From positions 1 to 64,000 of the forward strand of contig NZ_JAKRMY010000001.1 of assembly GCF_022346005.1 (NCBI RefSeq): DNA of 64,000 nt, written 5' to 3'. Shown piece after piece: positions 27,047 through 36,286 of this stretch. The stretch is from Corynebacterium sp. ACRPS. Lineage in GTDB: Bacteria > Actinomycetota > Actinomycetes > Mycobacteriales > Mycobacteriaceae. Under the pieces are notes generated by a model. That model searched no databases and had not been told where the DNA came from. It saw only the letters and a list, made by a program, of their open reading frames with translations. Position 1 is the stretch's first letter, and every line of letters begins with the position of its first letter. The position numbers were made by a program, and so were the translations under genes.

Positions 27047-28487
27047 GGCTTAAGGGACATTTTGTGTGGGATTTGAGGTGTCGATTCATTCCTTGAGCTG
27101 GGGCAAGGTGCGGATATTGAATTGGAATCAGTTCCAACCTGAGGTTTAGCCCTCAAATACGCCGGTCATTGCCCACCTGTGGTATTTGAACCTGCTACGG
27201 CAATTCTTATGACAGGTCGTAGGAATCGCCCAGCATGCGCGATCTGCGGAACAAGCATGCACAAGAACGGCACAACAACAGCAGGAACCCCACGCTGGCG
27301 TTGCCCCAACTGCAACGCTTCACAAACCGGCACCAGGGCCAACACCGCCAATATCCAGCACTTCAAAGTATTTTTAGACTGGGTCCTTACCGGCGAACCA
27401 GCAGAACGCATAGCACACCGCCTTCACGTCACCCGACGCACACTCACCCGGTGGTTTACCTTCTTCTGGTTCATCGTGGTGCCCTCACATACCGACAAGT
27501 TCCGCGTCTACGACCAGTTGTTTATCGACGGCACCTACTTTCACAACAAATGCCTGCTTGTTGCGTGCACCGCCGAACACCCCGTGGCCTGGCTATGGTG
27601 CACCGGGGAATCAAAATACAACTACGCCAGACTCCTGGACATGCTCGCACCACCGCTGATCGTCACGATCGATGGCTCTGGCGGTGCCCGCGCAGTCATT
27701 AAAAAGCACTGGCCAGATACTAAAATCCAGCGATGTCTCGTTCATGTTCAGCGCAATATCCTCACCGACATCTCACGTCATCCCCGCTATCCAGCGCATA
27801 AAGCACTGCGCACGTTCGCGTATCAGCTCACACATATCGAAACTCAGGATGAAGCACGCGAGTTCATCACCAGAGTCCACAAGGCCAGCGTGACATTCGG
27901 CCCCTGGTTGAAAGAGAAAACATACCGCAGCCAGGTAAAAGCCGCAGATATACCGCGGTGGGTCAAGCCGAGTCAAAAATTCTGGTTCACGCACCGTGGC
28001 GCTAGGCGAAGCTTCAACAGGCTCAATGAACTTATCAACGACGGAACGCTATTTACCTACCTGAATCCGCCTGAAGGCGTGACCTGCGACGTGAAGTCCA
28101 CAACGAACCTGCTTGAAGGCGGAATCAACAAGCAGCTCAAAGACCTTGCCAGAGCCCATCGTGGAACCTTCGATGAGCATCAACGCATCATCATGGATTG
28201 GTGGCTCTATGTCCGCACGGAAAACCCAGTGCCGCCGCTACAGCTAGCTCTTGAGCAAGATTTCGGACGCAAAGGCGAAGAGAAGGCACAGGCGGCCTGG
28301 GCCGAAGAAGAAATCAAGCGCCGAGGCCATGCTGATGGTCGACCAGCCGCCTATGACACGGGAATCGATTCCGAATGGAATCCCAGCCTTGGAGTGCGCA
28401 AAGGCTGGGCTGGACGCGGATAAATCCCACACAAAATGTCTCTTACCACGACACGCCACAGATCCCACACATTTTGTCCCTTAAGCC
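27047..28487 (+). mobile_element. IS1249-type insertion sequence (IS256 family)
   Basis: 1441 bases with near-perfect terminal inverted repeats: GGCTTAAGGGACATTTTGTG at 27047-27066 and its reverse complement at the right end (to 28487), continuing into GTGGGAT/ATCCCAC. An inner second copy of the ACAAAATGTC motif lies at about 28430-28442. It carries a single intact transposase gene and is flanked by AAAATT on both sides. It lies in the T tract of the terminator of the second tRNA-Glu gene. Confidence 0.85.
27209..28423 (+). CDS. IS1249-type transposase
   Basis: 404 residues from ATG 27209 (MTGRRNRPACAIC); a GTG ten codons upstream is also in frame. An N-terminal zinc ribbon (CAICGTSMHKNG...WRCPNC) and an HTH (AHRLHVTRRTLTRWF) precede the DDE core: Asp in FIDGTYFHNK, Asp in VTIDGSGGARAVI and a Glu in LEGGINKQLKDLARAHRG. 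The last 60 residues are low in conservation. The frame is intact, so the element may be active. Confidence 0.85.
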   Translation: MTGRRNRPACAICGTSMHKNGTTTAGTPRWRCPNCNASQTGTRANTANIQHFKVFLDWVLTGEPAERIAHRLHVTRRTLTRWFTFFWFIVVPSHTDKFRVYDQLFIDGTYFHNKCLLVACTAEHPVAWLWCTGESKYNYARLLDMLAPPLIVTIDGSGGARAVIKKHWPDTKIQRCLVHVQRNILTDISRHPRYPAHKALRTFAYQLTHIETQDEAREFITRVHKASVTFGPWLKEKTYRSQVKAADIPRWVKPSQKFWFTHRGARRSFNRLNELINDGTLFTYLNPPEGVTCDVKSTTNLLEGGINKQLKDLARAHRGTFDEHQRIIMDWWLYVRTENPVPPLQLALEQDFGRKGEEKAQAAWAEEEIKRRGHADGRPAAYDTGIDSEWNPSLGVRKGWAGRG

Positions 28488-28524
28488 AAAATTCCTCCAA
28501 CCACTGTGGCTGGAGGAATCTTTT
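28488..28524 (-). terminator. terminator of tRNA-Glu (second copy), T tract split by the IS
   Basis: Stem TTCCTCCA with TGGAGGAA (28492-28517). On the minus strand the run after the stem is only TTTT before the IS end begins; the rest of the original T tract is left at 27040-27046 on the other side of the element. Confidence 0.6.
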
Positions 28525-28530
28525 TATTTG

Positions 28531-28603
28531 TACCCCGTACGGGATTCGAACCCGTGTTACCGGCGTGAGAGGCCGGCGTCCTAGGCCTCTAGACGAACGG
28601 GGC
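28531..28603 (-). tRNA. tRNA-Glu (CTC), second copy
   Basis: 73 bases, same fold as the first copy with anticodon CTC. D loop has AGAGG (AGCGG in the other) and the T loop is the standard TTCGAAT. Confidence 0.93.
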
Positions 28604-28643
28604 ATAGAACTAGTGAGCCTGCTTCAAAAAAGCGTTTTCACTG

Positions 28644-28715
28644 CTGGCCTACCAGGACTCGAACCTAGAATGGCGGTACCAGAAACCGCTGTGTTGCCAA
28701 TTACACCATAGGCCA
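28644..28715 (-). tRNA. tRNA-Gln (CTG)
   Basis: 72 bases. Acceptor TGGCCTA/TAGGCCA, D arm TGGTGTAATTGGCAACA, anticodon loop TTCTGGT with CTG closed by GCGGT/ACCGC, T loop TTCGAGT, discriminator G. The adjacent gltX is consistent with actinobacteria charging tRNA-Gln by glutamylation and GatCAB amidation. Confidence 0.93.
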
Positions 28716-28857
28716 TTTGCTCACTCGCTTGGAATCGCATCCTTATCGGCTGCGCTCCCTTGCTCGCTGCAACGTGTTATAACTATAATCATCGTTTCCC
28801 AATGCGCCAAATCGCCAGCGCAACTGGAATTTTTAGGCGTTTTTCTTGAGCTAAAAT

Positions 28858-28904
28858 AAAGCGGCGGATGACATCTGTGTAGTTCGATATTCATCCGCCG
28901 CTTT
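28858..28904 (-). terminator. gltX terminator
   Basis: Fourteen-base stem AAAGCGGCGGATGA/TCATCCGCCGCTTT, followed on the minus strand by ATTTTAG. It lies 38 bases beyond the gltX stop. Confidence 0.8.
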
Positions 28905-28941
28905 AACGGGCTGCGCCCTCCACACTTCTGGTGGTGCCGAT

Positions 28942-30426
28942 TTACTCCGCAGCTGGAACGTACGGAGTTACCTCGCGGGCAGCACGCAGGCGCGCCAAGG
29001 TGGACTCCTTACCCAGAAGCTCCATGGACTCAAAGAGCGGCGGCGACACCTGGGCGCCGGAAATGGCTACGCGCAGCGCGCCGTAGGCCTTGCGCGGCTT
29101 TAACTCTAGATCTTCAATGAGCGCCTTGGAGAGCGCGGCTTCAATAGCGTCGGTCTTCCACTCCTCTACCGCTTCAAGGGTGTCAATGCCCACCTCGAGC
29201 GGCTGGACGGCGTCGTCTTTCAGGTTCTTCTTGGCCGCCTTTTCATCCAAGGTGAGCTCAGCATCGGGGGTGATAAGGAAGCTGAGTAGCCCATAGGCAT
29301 CGGCAAGCGTCTTAATGCGCGTTTGCACTAAGTCTGCGGCGAAGGCGAATTTCTCGCCATCATAATCGGCCGGGAAATCCGTGTACTCCGTCAGGTAATT
29401 GCGCAGGCGGAAGGCAAACTCTTGGGGCTCGAGCAGGCGAATGTGATCGGCATTGATGGCCTCGAGCTTCTTCTGGTCAAAGCGCGCGGGGTTGCCCAGA
29501 ACATCGTTGACATCGAAGTTCTCAATCAGCTCGTCCATGCTGAAGATGTCCTGATCTGCAGACAGGGACCAACCCAACAGCGACAGGTAGTTGAGCATAC
29601 CCTCCGGGATGATGCCGTTATCGCGGTGGTTGAAGAGGTTGGACTGCGGGTCGCGCTTGGACAGCTTCTTCTTCCCCTCACCCATCACGAAGGGAAGGTG
29701 GCCAAACTCCGGGGTAAATTCCGCGATGCCGATTTCCTTCAGCACGTCATACATGGCCAGCTGGCGCGGGGTGGACGAGAGCAGATCCTCACCGCGCAGC
29801 ACGTGGGTAATGCGCATCAACGCGTCATCGACCGGGTTGACCAGGGTGTACAGCGGGGCGCCGTTGGAGCGCGCCACCACATAGTCAGGCTGCGTTTCGG
29901 ATTTGAAGGACATCTCGCCGCGCACGAGGTCAGTCCAGGCCCAATCCTTGTCCGGCATGCGCAGGCGCCATACGGGCTTGCGACCTTCAGCCTCAAAAGC
30001 ATCAATCTGTTCCTGCGTCAGGTCGCGGTCGTAGTTGTCATAGCCCAACTTGGGGTCGCGCCCTGCGGCCTTGTGCCGCTCTTCTACCTCCTCAGCGGTG
30101 GAGTAGGCGGGGTAGACATGTCCGGCATCGATAAGCTTATTGAGCACATCCTTATAAATGTCCATGCGCTGGGACTGCCGGTACGGTTCATGCGGGCCAC
30201 CCACGTTGACACCTTCATCCCAGCCCAATCCGAGCCAGGTCAAGGAGTCAATGATGGCCTGATAGGACTCTTCCGAGTCACGGGCAGCATCGGTATCTTC
30301 GATACGGAATATCAACTTTCCGCCTGTGTGGCGGGCATAGGCCCAGTTAAACAGGGCCGTGCGCACCATGCCAACGTGCGGGGTACCGGTGGGAGAAGGG
30401 CAAAATCTAACGCGAACTTCAGTCAT
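28942..30426 (-). CDS. gltX: glutamyl-tRNA synthetase
   Basis: 494 residues. Class I synthetase charging tRNA-Glu (and, in organisms without GlnRS, tRNA-Gln). The start of the catalytic fold is [14 protein letters not shown] with HVGM as the HIGH motif; [11 protein letters not shown] follows; the KMSKS loop is KKLSKRD. Start 30426 (MTEVRVRF) was chosen as the family start; the frame is open for 55 codons above but without similarity. Immediately followed by tRNA-Gln and tRNA-Glu genes on the same strand. Confidence 0.95.
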   Translation of the reverse strand: MTEVRVRFCPSPTGTPHVGMVRTALFNWAYARHTGGKLIFRIEDTDAARDSEESYQAIIDSLTWLGLGWDEGVNVGGPHEPYRQSQRMDIYKDVLNKLIDAGHVYPAYSTAEEVEERHKAAGRDPKLGYDNYDRDLTQEQIDAFEAEGRKPVWRLRMPDKDWAWTDLVRGEMSFKSETQPDYVVARSNGAPLYTLVNPVDDALMRITHVLRGEDLLSSTPRQLAMYDVLKEIGIAEFTPEFGHLPFVMGEGKKKLSKRDPQSNLFNHRDNGIIPEGMLNYLSLLGWSLSADQDIFSMDELIENFDVNDVLGNPARFDQKKLEAINADHIRLLEPQEFAFRLRNYLTEYTDFPADYDGEKFAFAADLVQTRIKTLADAYGLLSFLITPDAELTLDEKAAKKNLKDDAVQPLEVGIDTLEAVEEWKTDAIEAALSKALIEDLELKPRKAYGALRVAISGAQVSPPLFESMELLGKESTLARLRAAREVTPYVPAAE

Positions 30427-30606
30427 GGCCACCATCGTAGTGGAGTCACAGGACACAGTCCGCACCAGCCCAAACCAGCGCCTCACCCTACCACCCAAAA
30501 GTGCGCCCCCATGTACTTTATTACACGCAAAAAGGGGTAGATGATAACGGGTTTCATTATAAACACACAGGTAAACGGGAACAGTTTCCAAAAGATTATC
30601 CAGTAT

Positions 30607-30626
30607 TGGGAATCATTTTCTATAGT
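30607..30626 (+). promoter_or_regulatory. Zur-like box abutting a -10 element, upstream of the anchored-repeat operon
   Basis: TGGGAATCATTTTCT (30607-30621) matches 12 of 15 positions of the actinobacterial Zur core TGAAAATCATTTTCA as I remember it. Its last base overlaps a TATAGT -10 candidate (30621-30626), where a repressor would block transcription. The first operon gene starts 43 bases further on. Confidence 0.45.
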
Positions 30627-30668
30627 TTCGAGGTGAACTACTGACAACTGCAGAAAGGTAACGCGCTG

Positions 30669-33131
30669 GTGGCTTCTCCTCGTATTCGCTTCATGGCCGC
30701 ATTCAGCACGATCGCGCTGATTGCCCCGGCTACCGCCTACGCCGGCCCCGACGATGGCAAACACATCGCAACCCAAACCCACGTCGATTCCCCCAAGAGC
30801 TTTTGGGAAGGAGACAACTTCCTACTGCGATCCGAATTTTCCGGCCAAACTCCGCTTATCGATGACACCGTTGCCTGGATAGGCAAAGGCTATAACCGCG
30901 AAGACGAGGACGGTAAGCGCCGCCAGAACTTTATGTATTCCCTGCCAGAAAACGGCACGCAGGACTACATCGGTCCTACAGGCACCACCTACTACACGGC
31001 CCCGTACCAAGCCTCCGCCAATCAAGAACCCATCTGGATCGGTTTCGGCGCAGACACTGGGCTTCCCGTGAAAGATTTCCGCGATAACATCGCCTTCCTC
31101 GACCTCTTAAGCGTGGATGGCCCAGGCGACGTGGAGCTTTTTACCAACAAGGACGATAAAGACGGCGCCGAGCTCCATCGCATGCTGGGCTCCTTCCAAG
31201 ACTCACCGCACTCTACATACCTCAATGCCGGTACCCATACCCATAACGCCACTCTCTTTACCAAGCCCGGCCGTTATCGATTGACCTATCGCACCACCGC
31301 TCGCACGGCGGATGGGCAGCTCGTGGCTAGTGAGCCGCAAACCACCAGCTACCAAGTGGGCGGGCAAAAGCCAAAGGATGACAAGACCCCAAGCCTCAAG
31401 GAACGCTTCGATAGCTCCTCCTCCGGCGATGCCGCCGCTGCTGGTTACAGCCTGAGCATGGACAAAAAGCAGAACCCGGAAAAGGACGGTGACGATAAGC
31501 TCACCACCATTTCCTTCGATGCGGAAAATAAGGCATCCGGCACGCTTACGCTGCTTATCGATGGCTACTTCCTCACCGATCTGCCTGTCGCCGACGGCCA
31601 CGCCGAGTGGGATGAGTACATGGGCCCAGACTCGTCTAATATCCAGGCGGTATTTACCCCAGAAGGCGATGCGCCGCGCTGGATCTCGCAGCAGGTGGAA
31701 TTTACCCCAGGCTCTTCTGTCCACACCGACTCTTCTGATGCCGCAGAGGCATGGGAAGAAGCCGAAAATCCGCGCCAGCTGGCCCCCACCGAAGAGGTAA
31801 CGCTGCAAGAAACCGGCTATACGGTGCGGATGCGCAAACAGGGCGAAGAAGGAACCAAAATCATCATCGACATGGAGGACAATAACTTCAGCGGCGTGAT
31901 GACTGGTGGTCTCTATGACGACAAGAACGACGCGGAACCCACGGCACCAGTGGAAGCCCCAATTACCAACGGGCACGGAGAGGCAACTTTTACCAATGGC
32001 GAACTCTTTAAGAACACGATTGCCAAAGTAAACGTCTTCCCTCACTCCACTGTCAAGGCAGGACATGGCAGCACGGTGCTAGCTGAGCCCTTTGAATTCG
32101 GCGAAAACTACGAAGCGACAGGCGAGCTTTCTACCAGCGCGGATGACAACGCCGCTACCCCAGGCGAAAAACCTGGGTCCGGCGATTCACCCGCACCCGG
32201 CGATACGCCTGCACCATCTCAACCGTCACAGGACGAGGAAGCTCAGCGCTGCAGCGAAAAGCAGGTACTTGACCGCGGGCACGTCGATATCAAGGCACTG
32301 CCTACTGACGATGGTTTCCGCACCGTCCTACGCGATGACACAGGACAAATTGATAAGAACTCGGTAGACCGCTCGTTGGATGACGTCGTACTTGGCGTGC
32401 ACAAAAACGCGCTTACTCCCCGCTCCCGACAGCTGGGTGATAAGGAGTTCGATTTCCTTGGCAACATCGGTGACCGTTTCTACCACCTGCCGCAGACGCA
32501 GAACCAAGCCATCATCTGGCCGGGGTATAACACCGAAAAATTGGATTACTCCAAGATGAAAGATGGCCAAGTCAATTTGAACCTCAAGCCCAAGCACACG
32601 CCAGAGGGCGCTGAGTGGGGCGTATATATCGATAAAACCAGGGGCGTTGGATATGACATCCTTGCCAATTCCGCCGAAGACGATCACACGATCGAGACCA
32701 CCTTCGCATCGCATAGGCATACCCACTGGGCTTTTACTAAGCCGGGCATCTACACGTTTGAGGCAACCTATACGGCAACTACTACCGACGGCAAAGAACT
32801 TGCATCCAAGCCACAGACGTTGACCTTTGCCATTGGTGATGACGCGGTGAAGTCCTGTTCTACGGCTGCGCCATCCGATGCCCCATCGGAAAAGCCTTCC
32901 GAGACGCCGTCCGAAAAGCCTTCGGACTCGGCAAAGCCATCTAAGCCCTCGAAACCGTCTAAGCCTTCGAAGCCGTCCGAGCCATCTAAGCCGTCTACTC
33001 CTGCGGGGCCATCGTTTAATCCTTGGGCTCTGGTCTTGCCTGCGGTTCTTGGCATCACCTTCAAGGCCTTCTACAACTTCTTCCGCGACAACCAAGATCT
33101 CATTCGTGAGCGCTTTGGCTGGCGCATCTAA
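30669..33131 (+). CDS. anchored-repeat surface protein with two repeat units and C-terminal membrane anchor
   Basis: 820 residues from a GTG start with AGAAAGG nine bases upstream. Signal peptide (residues 1-26, ending ATAYA). Repeat unit 1 spans about 35-235, with THVD at 37-40 and THTH ending in His192. Two related beta-rich segments of about 110 residues follow (240-500) and match no family I know. Repeat unit 2 spans about 530-740, with GHVD (His538), LPQTQ...IIWPGYNT and HRHTH (His682, 684, 686). A Pro/Ser/Lys linker of EKPS/KPSKPSK repeats precedes a membrane segment (about 782-804) and a short basic tail. There is no LPxTG. It matches the actinobacterial ABC-transporter-associated repeat wall proteins. 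First gene of the operon. Confidence 0.82.
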   Translation: MASPRIRFMAAFSTIALIAPATAYAGPDDGKHIATQTHVDSPKSFWEGDNFLLRSEFSGQTPLIDDTVAWIGKGYNREDEDGKRRQNFMYSLPENGTQDYIGPTGTTYYTAPYQASANQEPIWIGFGADTGLPVKDFRDNIAFLDLLSVDGPGDVELFTNKDDKDGAELHRMLGSFQDSPHSTYLNAGTHTHNATLFTKPGRYRLTYRTTARTADGQLVASEPQTTSYQVGGQKPKDDKTPSLKERFDSSSSGDAAAAGYSLSMDKKQNPEKDGDDKLTTISFDAENKASGTLTLLIDGYFLTDLPVADGHAEWDEYMGPDSSNIQAVFTPEGDAPRWISQQVEFTPGSSVHTDSSDAAEAWEEAENPRQLAPTEEVTLQETGYTVRMRKQGEEGTKIIIDMEDNNFSGVMTGGLYDDKNDAEPTAPVEAPITNGHGEATFTNGELFKNTIAKVNVFPHSTVKAGHGSTVLAEPFEFGENYEATGELSTSADDNAATPGEKPGSGDSPAPGDTPAPSQPSQDEEAQRCSEKQVLDRGHVDIKALPTDDGFRTVLRDDTGQIDKNSVDRSLDDVVLGVHKNALTPRSRQLGDKEFDFLGNIGDRFYHLPQTQNQAIIWPGYNTEKLDYSKMKDGQVNLNLKPKHTPEGAEWGVYIDKTRGVGYDILANSAEDDHTIETTFASHRHTHWAFTKPGIYTFEATYTATTTDGKELASKPQTLTFAIGDDAVKSCSTAAPSDAPSEKPSETPSEKPSDSAKPSKPSKPSKPSKPSEPSKPSTPAGPSFNPWALVLPAVLGITFKAFYNFFRDNQDLIRERFGWRI

Positions 33132-33188
33132 CTACTAATCCACAGCTAATGGGAACCCCAGCCCAAACGCTCTAAAGGAATAACAACC

Positions 33189-34781
33189 ATGGATACCAAC
33201 ACCATTTCACGCACCAGAGCTCACCGGCCTGGCAGCCGCATCATCGCGGCGGTAATTACCGCCCTCATCGCGTTTTTCGTTCCGGTCACACCGGCCTTGG
33301 CCTTCGATGAGGTCTTTGATTCCGGACATATCGACGCGTTCTACGTCACGGCACCTGATGGCCAGCTACACCTATCCATGCAGGAAGATGTCACCGGCTC
33401 GCACGTCCAGCGCCCTGGCGATGACGTGCTGCTCCAGGTCGTGGAATCGGCATGGTCCGATGCCACCGAGGCCGTTCCCGAGATTGGAGAATCGACCTAC
33501 TTCCTGCCCCAAACCCAAGACCCAAATATCATCTGGCCGGGCTGGGATACTCAGCCGGCACGCGATGGCGGATTCACCAGCGTTGACTTCGAATTCACCA
33601 ATATCTCTGGGCCGGGCTCAGTCTATGTTTTTGAAACCTCTGGGTTCGGCAACGTCGGTGCCGTGACCAATTCCGGTTCGATGGAGCTGACCAGCGGCGA
33701 GGTTATTAACCAGCCGAGTCCTGCACACCGGCACGTCAACTGGGCCTTTAGTGAGGCAGGTACCTATGAGATGACTGTTCAGGCCTCCTCTAATGGCCAA
33801 ACCAGTAACGCAGTGACCTATACCTGGCAGGTAGGCGAAGGCGGAGAGACAGTCTCCGGTCACCGTTCTGCGGGCGGTTCTGGCGAGGCAGATAACTCCG
33901 GCAATGACGCTGGACACAGCAATTCCGAGGGTGGCCAAGGCGGCAACGCTGCAAGCGGCGGACAGTCCACGGATCCAGAGTGCCGTCCGGGTATTATCCC
34001 GCAGATTAAAGACGATACGGTCTCGCCGCCGCAGTGGCGCGATGCCGATGGCGCAACTTTTTACCTCTCCGATAATTCCAGCGTCGAGCTGCCAGAAGAT
34101 GTTGGACCTGTTTCGGCCGGCCAAGCCTGGATGATTGGTTCTACGCAGGTCGATGGCGTGCCGTGGCTCGGTGCGAATACCCAGAGCCCCTCCATGCGCG
34201 AACACATTCCAGGTGATGTTACTTGGGAGCTCGTCGATATGAAGGGCCCTGGTGCCATGATGGTCTACAGCCAGGGTGGCCTGGGCAAAATCGTCGGCGA
34301 TGAATGGTTCCGCGGCGCGAACGGCGCTGTGGAAGGCAGCTACAATATCGCCCCCAATACCCACGTGCACCCTAACTGGGTCTTCGAAAAGCAGGGCACC
34401 TATGACGTGACGATCCGCCAGGTGGCCCAGACCTCTGCCGGCAAGCAAGTAGCAGGCCAAGCAACGCTGCACTTTGTCGTCGGCGGTGGCAGGCCAGATG
34501 GCTCCTTCGATAATGGCCACTTCGACCTGGGCGCGGAAGTGAACCCGGATGGCGGCGACTGTGGTGTTGGCGCCGCAGCCGGCGCGGGCTCTAATGGTTC
34601 CGGTGCTGGCCAGGATGGCGCTGGCGGTTCCGGTGCGAATACGTCCGGTAAGGGCAGCAACGCGGCTCTTGCCAATACTGGGACCCCCACCATGCCTCTC
34701 GGAATCGGTGTGCTCGGCCTGGGCATGCTGTTCCTTGGCCTGGGTATTGCACGACTCGCTGTCGCGAGGGCAAAGAATTAA
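33189..34781 (+). CDS. anchored-repeat surface protein with LANTG sortase-type signal
   Basis: 530 residues. Signal peptide ending PALA (about 38). Unit 1 (about 44-220): GHID (His47), FLPQTQ...IIWPGWDTQ, HRHVNWAF (His180/182). A Gly/Ser/Asn linker follows. Unit 2 (about 255-430) lacks the GHxD opening and has WLGANTQ and THVHPNW (His392/394). It is followed by a detached opening piece GHFD (His444). The C-terminus is LANTG (494-498), hydrophobic stretch, RAKN: a sortase sorting signal with Ala in place of Pro. Two units in a wall-attached protein beside the binding-protein gene is the arrangement described for the anchored-repeat families, interpreted as a surface receptor. Confidence 0.82.
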   Translation: MDTNTISRTRAHRPGSRIIAAVITALIAFFVPVTPALAFDEVFDSGHIDAFYVTAPDGQLHLSMQEDVTGSHVQRPGDDVLLQVVESAWSDATEAVPEIGESTYFLPQTQDPNIIWPGWDTQPARDGGFTSVDFEFTNISGPGSVYVFETSGFGNVGAVTNSGSMELTSGEVINQPSPAHRHVNWAFSEAGTYEMTVQASSNGQTSNAVTYTWQVGEGGETVSGHRSAGGSGEADNSGNDAGHSNSEGGQGGNAASGGQSTDPECRPGIIPQIKDDTVSPPQWRDADGATFYLSDNSSVELPEDVGPVSAGQAWMIGSTQVDGVPWLGANTQSPSMREHIPGDVTWELVDMKGPGAMMVYSQGGLGKIVGDEWFRGANGAVEGSYNIAPNTHVHPNWVFEKQGTYDVTIRQVAQTSAGKQVAGQATLHFVVGGGRPDGSFDNGHFDLGAEVNPDGGDCGVGAAAGAGSNGSGAGQDGAGGSGANTSGKGSNAALANTGTPTMPLGIGVLGLGMLFLGLGIARLAVARAKN

Positions 34782-36286
34782 TGCCAGTGCCCCACTACCG
34801 TTTCGTACCGCGCGGGCTGCAGGCCGTAGGGGCGCTCTGTAGCGTCTCCCTCCTCGCGGCAGGCTGCACGACCTCGGCAGCGGTGGATACCTCTGATCGC
34901 TTCAGCGTGGTTGCGACGACGCCGATTCTGGCGGATATGGCCCGCCACGTCGCAGGCGAGGATGCCTCGGTCACCGGCCTTATCCCAAGCGGAAAGGACC
35001 CGCACACCTTTGAGCCGACGCTGCGCACGGTGCGCAACGTGGCCAATGCGGATCTTGCCTTGAGCAATGGATACCTCTTGGAACCGCAGTCCCTGATAGA
35101 TACCTTGCACGAGTCCACGGATGCGCCCGTGGTAGAGGTCGCTGACTCCGCCTCCACCCGCGGCGCTACCCTCGTGCCGCTGGTAGAAGATGTCTCCCTG
35201 GATGCCATCTGGTTGGGCCTGCGCATTAGCGGTGCCGAGCAGCGCAACTCCGGCGTGGATTTCCGCATGGTCTCTGCCGAGGGGCCAGGCGATGTCGCAG
35301 CCTACGTGGTCTCCACCTTCGGCACGCCGGAAGTGCTGTTTAATAGCGCCGATGGCATCGACTCAGGCGAAGATGCGGTCACCCTCCCGGCCAACGCGCA
35401 CACGCACGTCTCGTGGGGTTTTTCGGAGCCGGGCATCTATAAGCTGGGCTTTCAGGCAGATGGCACTGAGGTAGAGCATCTAACCGTCGCGGTAGGCGTG
35501 AACCCGCCGGAAGATGTGGATGTCATTGATTCCGGCCACGTGGATATTGCCGCTGATGTGGCTAAGGGATCTATTGATCTGCGCGATCAAGACCAGCATT
35601 TTGATCCCGCTGATACCGCGGTGGCGGTCCCCTCCTCGGTATTGCAGCCCATTCCGCCGGATCCCGCCTACCGCTTCTTGGGAACCCCCGGTGCGGATAC
35701 CTACCTGCTCCCCCAAGCGGTCTTAGGTAAACACATCCACGGCGAAGTGGACCCGCACCTATGGCACAACGTGGACAATGCCATTGCCTATGTCGATGTC
35801 ATCGCTGAAGAAATGGCGAATGCGGATCCGTCGCACGGCGCCGATTACCGCGCCCGTGCCGAGTCCTATATCGCAGAACTGCGCGAGCTTGACGGGTATG
35901 TGGACCGCGCGATCTCTTCCATCCCGCAGAGCAACCGGCACTTGGTCACCACCCACCACGGCTATGCCTACTTAGAGCAAGGCTATGGCCTGTCGGTGGC
36001 TGGGTTCGTGACGCCCAATCCCGCCATTGAGCCTTCGCCACGGGAGGTCATTGCCCTGCGCCGGACGCTGGAGAACCTGCACCTTCCCGCGGTCTTTGTG
36101 GAGCCCGTGGAACAGGCTAGTGCCAGCACGCTGAAGGAGGCCGCCGCGCAGCAAAACGTGGAGCTGTGCCCCATTTACGGCGACACGCTTGATGATGCCG
36201 TGCCTACTTATATCGATCTCATGAAATTCAATGCTGACTCGCTGCAGCGTTGCCTACATCCTTCGAATGGAGATAACCATGCTTAA
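34781..36286 (+). CDS. metal-type ABC transporter binding lipoprotein with inserted repeat domain
   Basis: 501 residues, about 200 longer than ordinary ZnuA-type proteins. Lipobox LAAGC (Cys29). Lobe I starts VVATTPILADMARHVAGED, with the first metal ligand in KDPHTFEP (His75). From about residue 125 to 315 a repeat-type segment interrupts the fold (WLGLRISG, HTHVSWGF with His207/209, then GHVDI with His253 and FLGTPGADTYLLPQ). The binder then resumes with DPHLWH (His326), the third ligand in TTHHGYAY (His392) and GDTLDD (Asp468). His-His-His-Asp is the zinc/manganese cluster A-I set. The start overlaps the preceding stop (TAATG). Confidence 0.87.
   Translation: MPVPHYRFVPRGLQAVGALCSVSLLAAGCTTSAAVDTSDRFSVVATTPILADMARHVAGEDASVTGLIPSGKDPHTFEPTLRTVRNVANADLALSNGYLLEPQSLIDTLHESTDAPVVEVADSASTRGATLVPLVEDVSLDAIWLGLRISGAEQRNSGVDFRMVSAEGPGDVAAYVVSTFGTPEVLFNSADGIDSGEDAVTLPANAHTHVSWGFSEPGIYKLGFQADGTEVEHLTVAVGVNPPEDVDVIDSGHVDIAADVAKGSIDLRDQDQHFDPADTAVAVPSSVLQPIPPDPAYRFLGTPGADTYLLPQAVLGKHIHGEVDPHLWHNVDNAIAYVDVIAEEMANADPSHGADYRARAESYIAELRELDGYVDRAISSIPQSNRHLVTTHHGYAYLEQGYGLSVAGFVTPNPAIEPSPREVIALRRTLENLHLPAVFVEPVEQASASTLKEAAAQQNVELCPIYGDTLDDAVPTYIDLMKFNADSLQRCLHPSNGDNHA

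Larger units (their letters stand above)
27041..28493. repeat. 6-bp direct repeat flanking the IS1249-type element
   Basis: AAAATT occurs at 27041-27046 just before the left inverted repeat and again at 28488-28493 just after the right one, as expected of a target-site duplication. Confidence 0.55.

Noticed and set aside
26784-28603. IS1249-type element with the two tRNA-Glu genes as a composite transposon
   Set aside because: The tRNAs are outside the inverted repeats and the target duplication, so they were there before the insertion.
29422-30540. Long plus-strand frame opposite gltX
   Set aside because: Antisense shadow; composition follows the third-position GC of gltX.
32880-33000. EKPS/KPSK repeats as a CRISPR-like or minisatellite array
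   Set aside because: They are codon repeats of a protein linker in frame; no spacers.
32328-33095. Long minus-strand open frame opposite the first repeat protein
   Set aside because: It mirrors the Pro/Ser/Lys linker codons of the plus-strand gene; Arg/Gly/Leu-rich with no start context or family.
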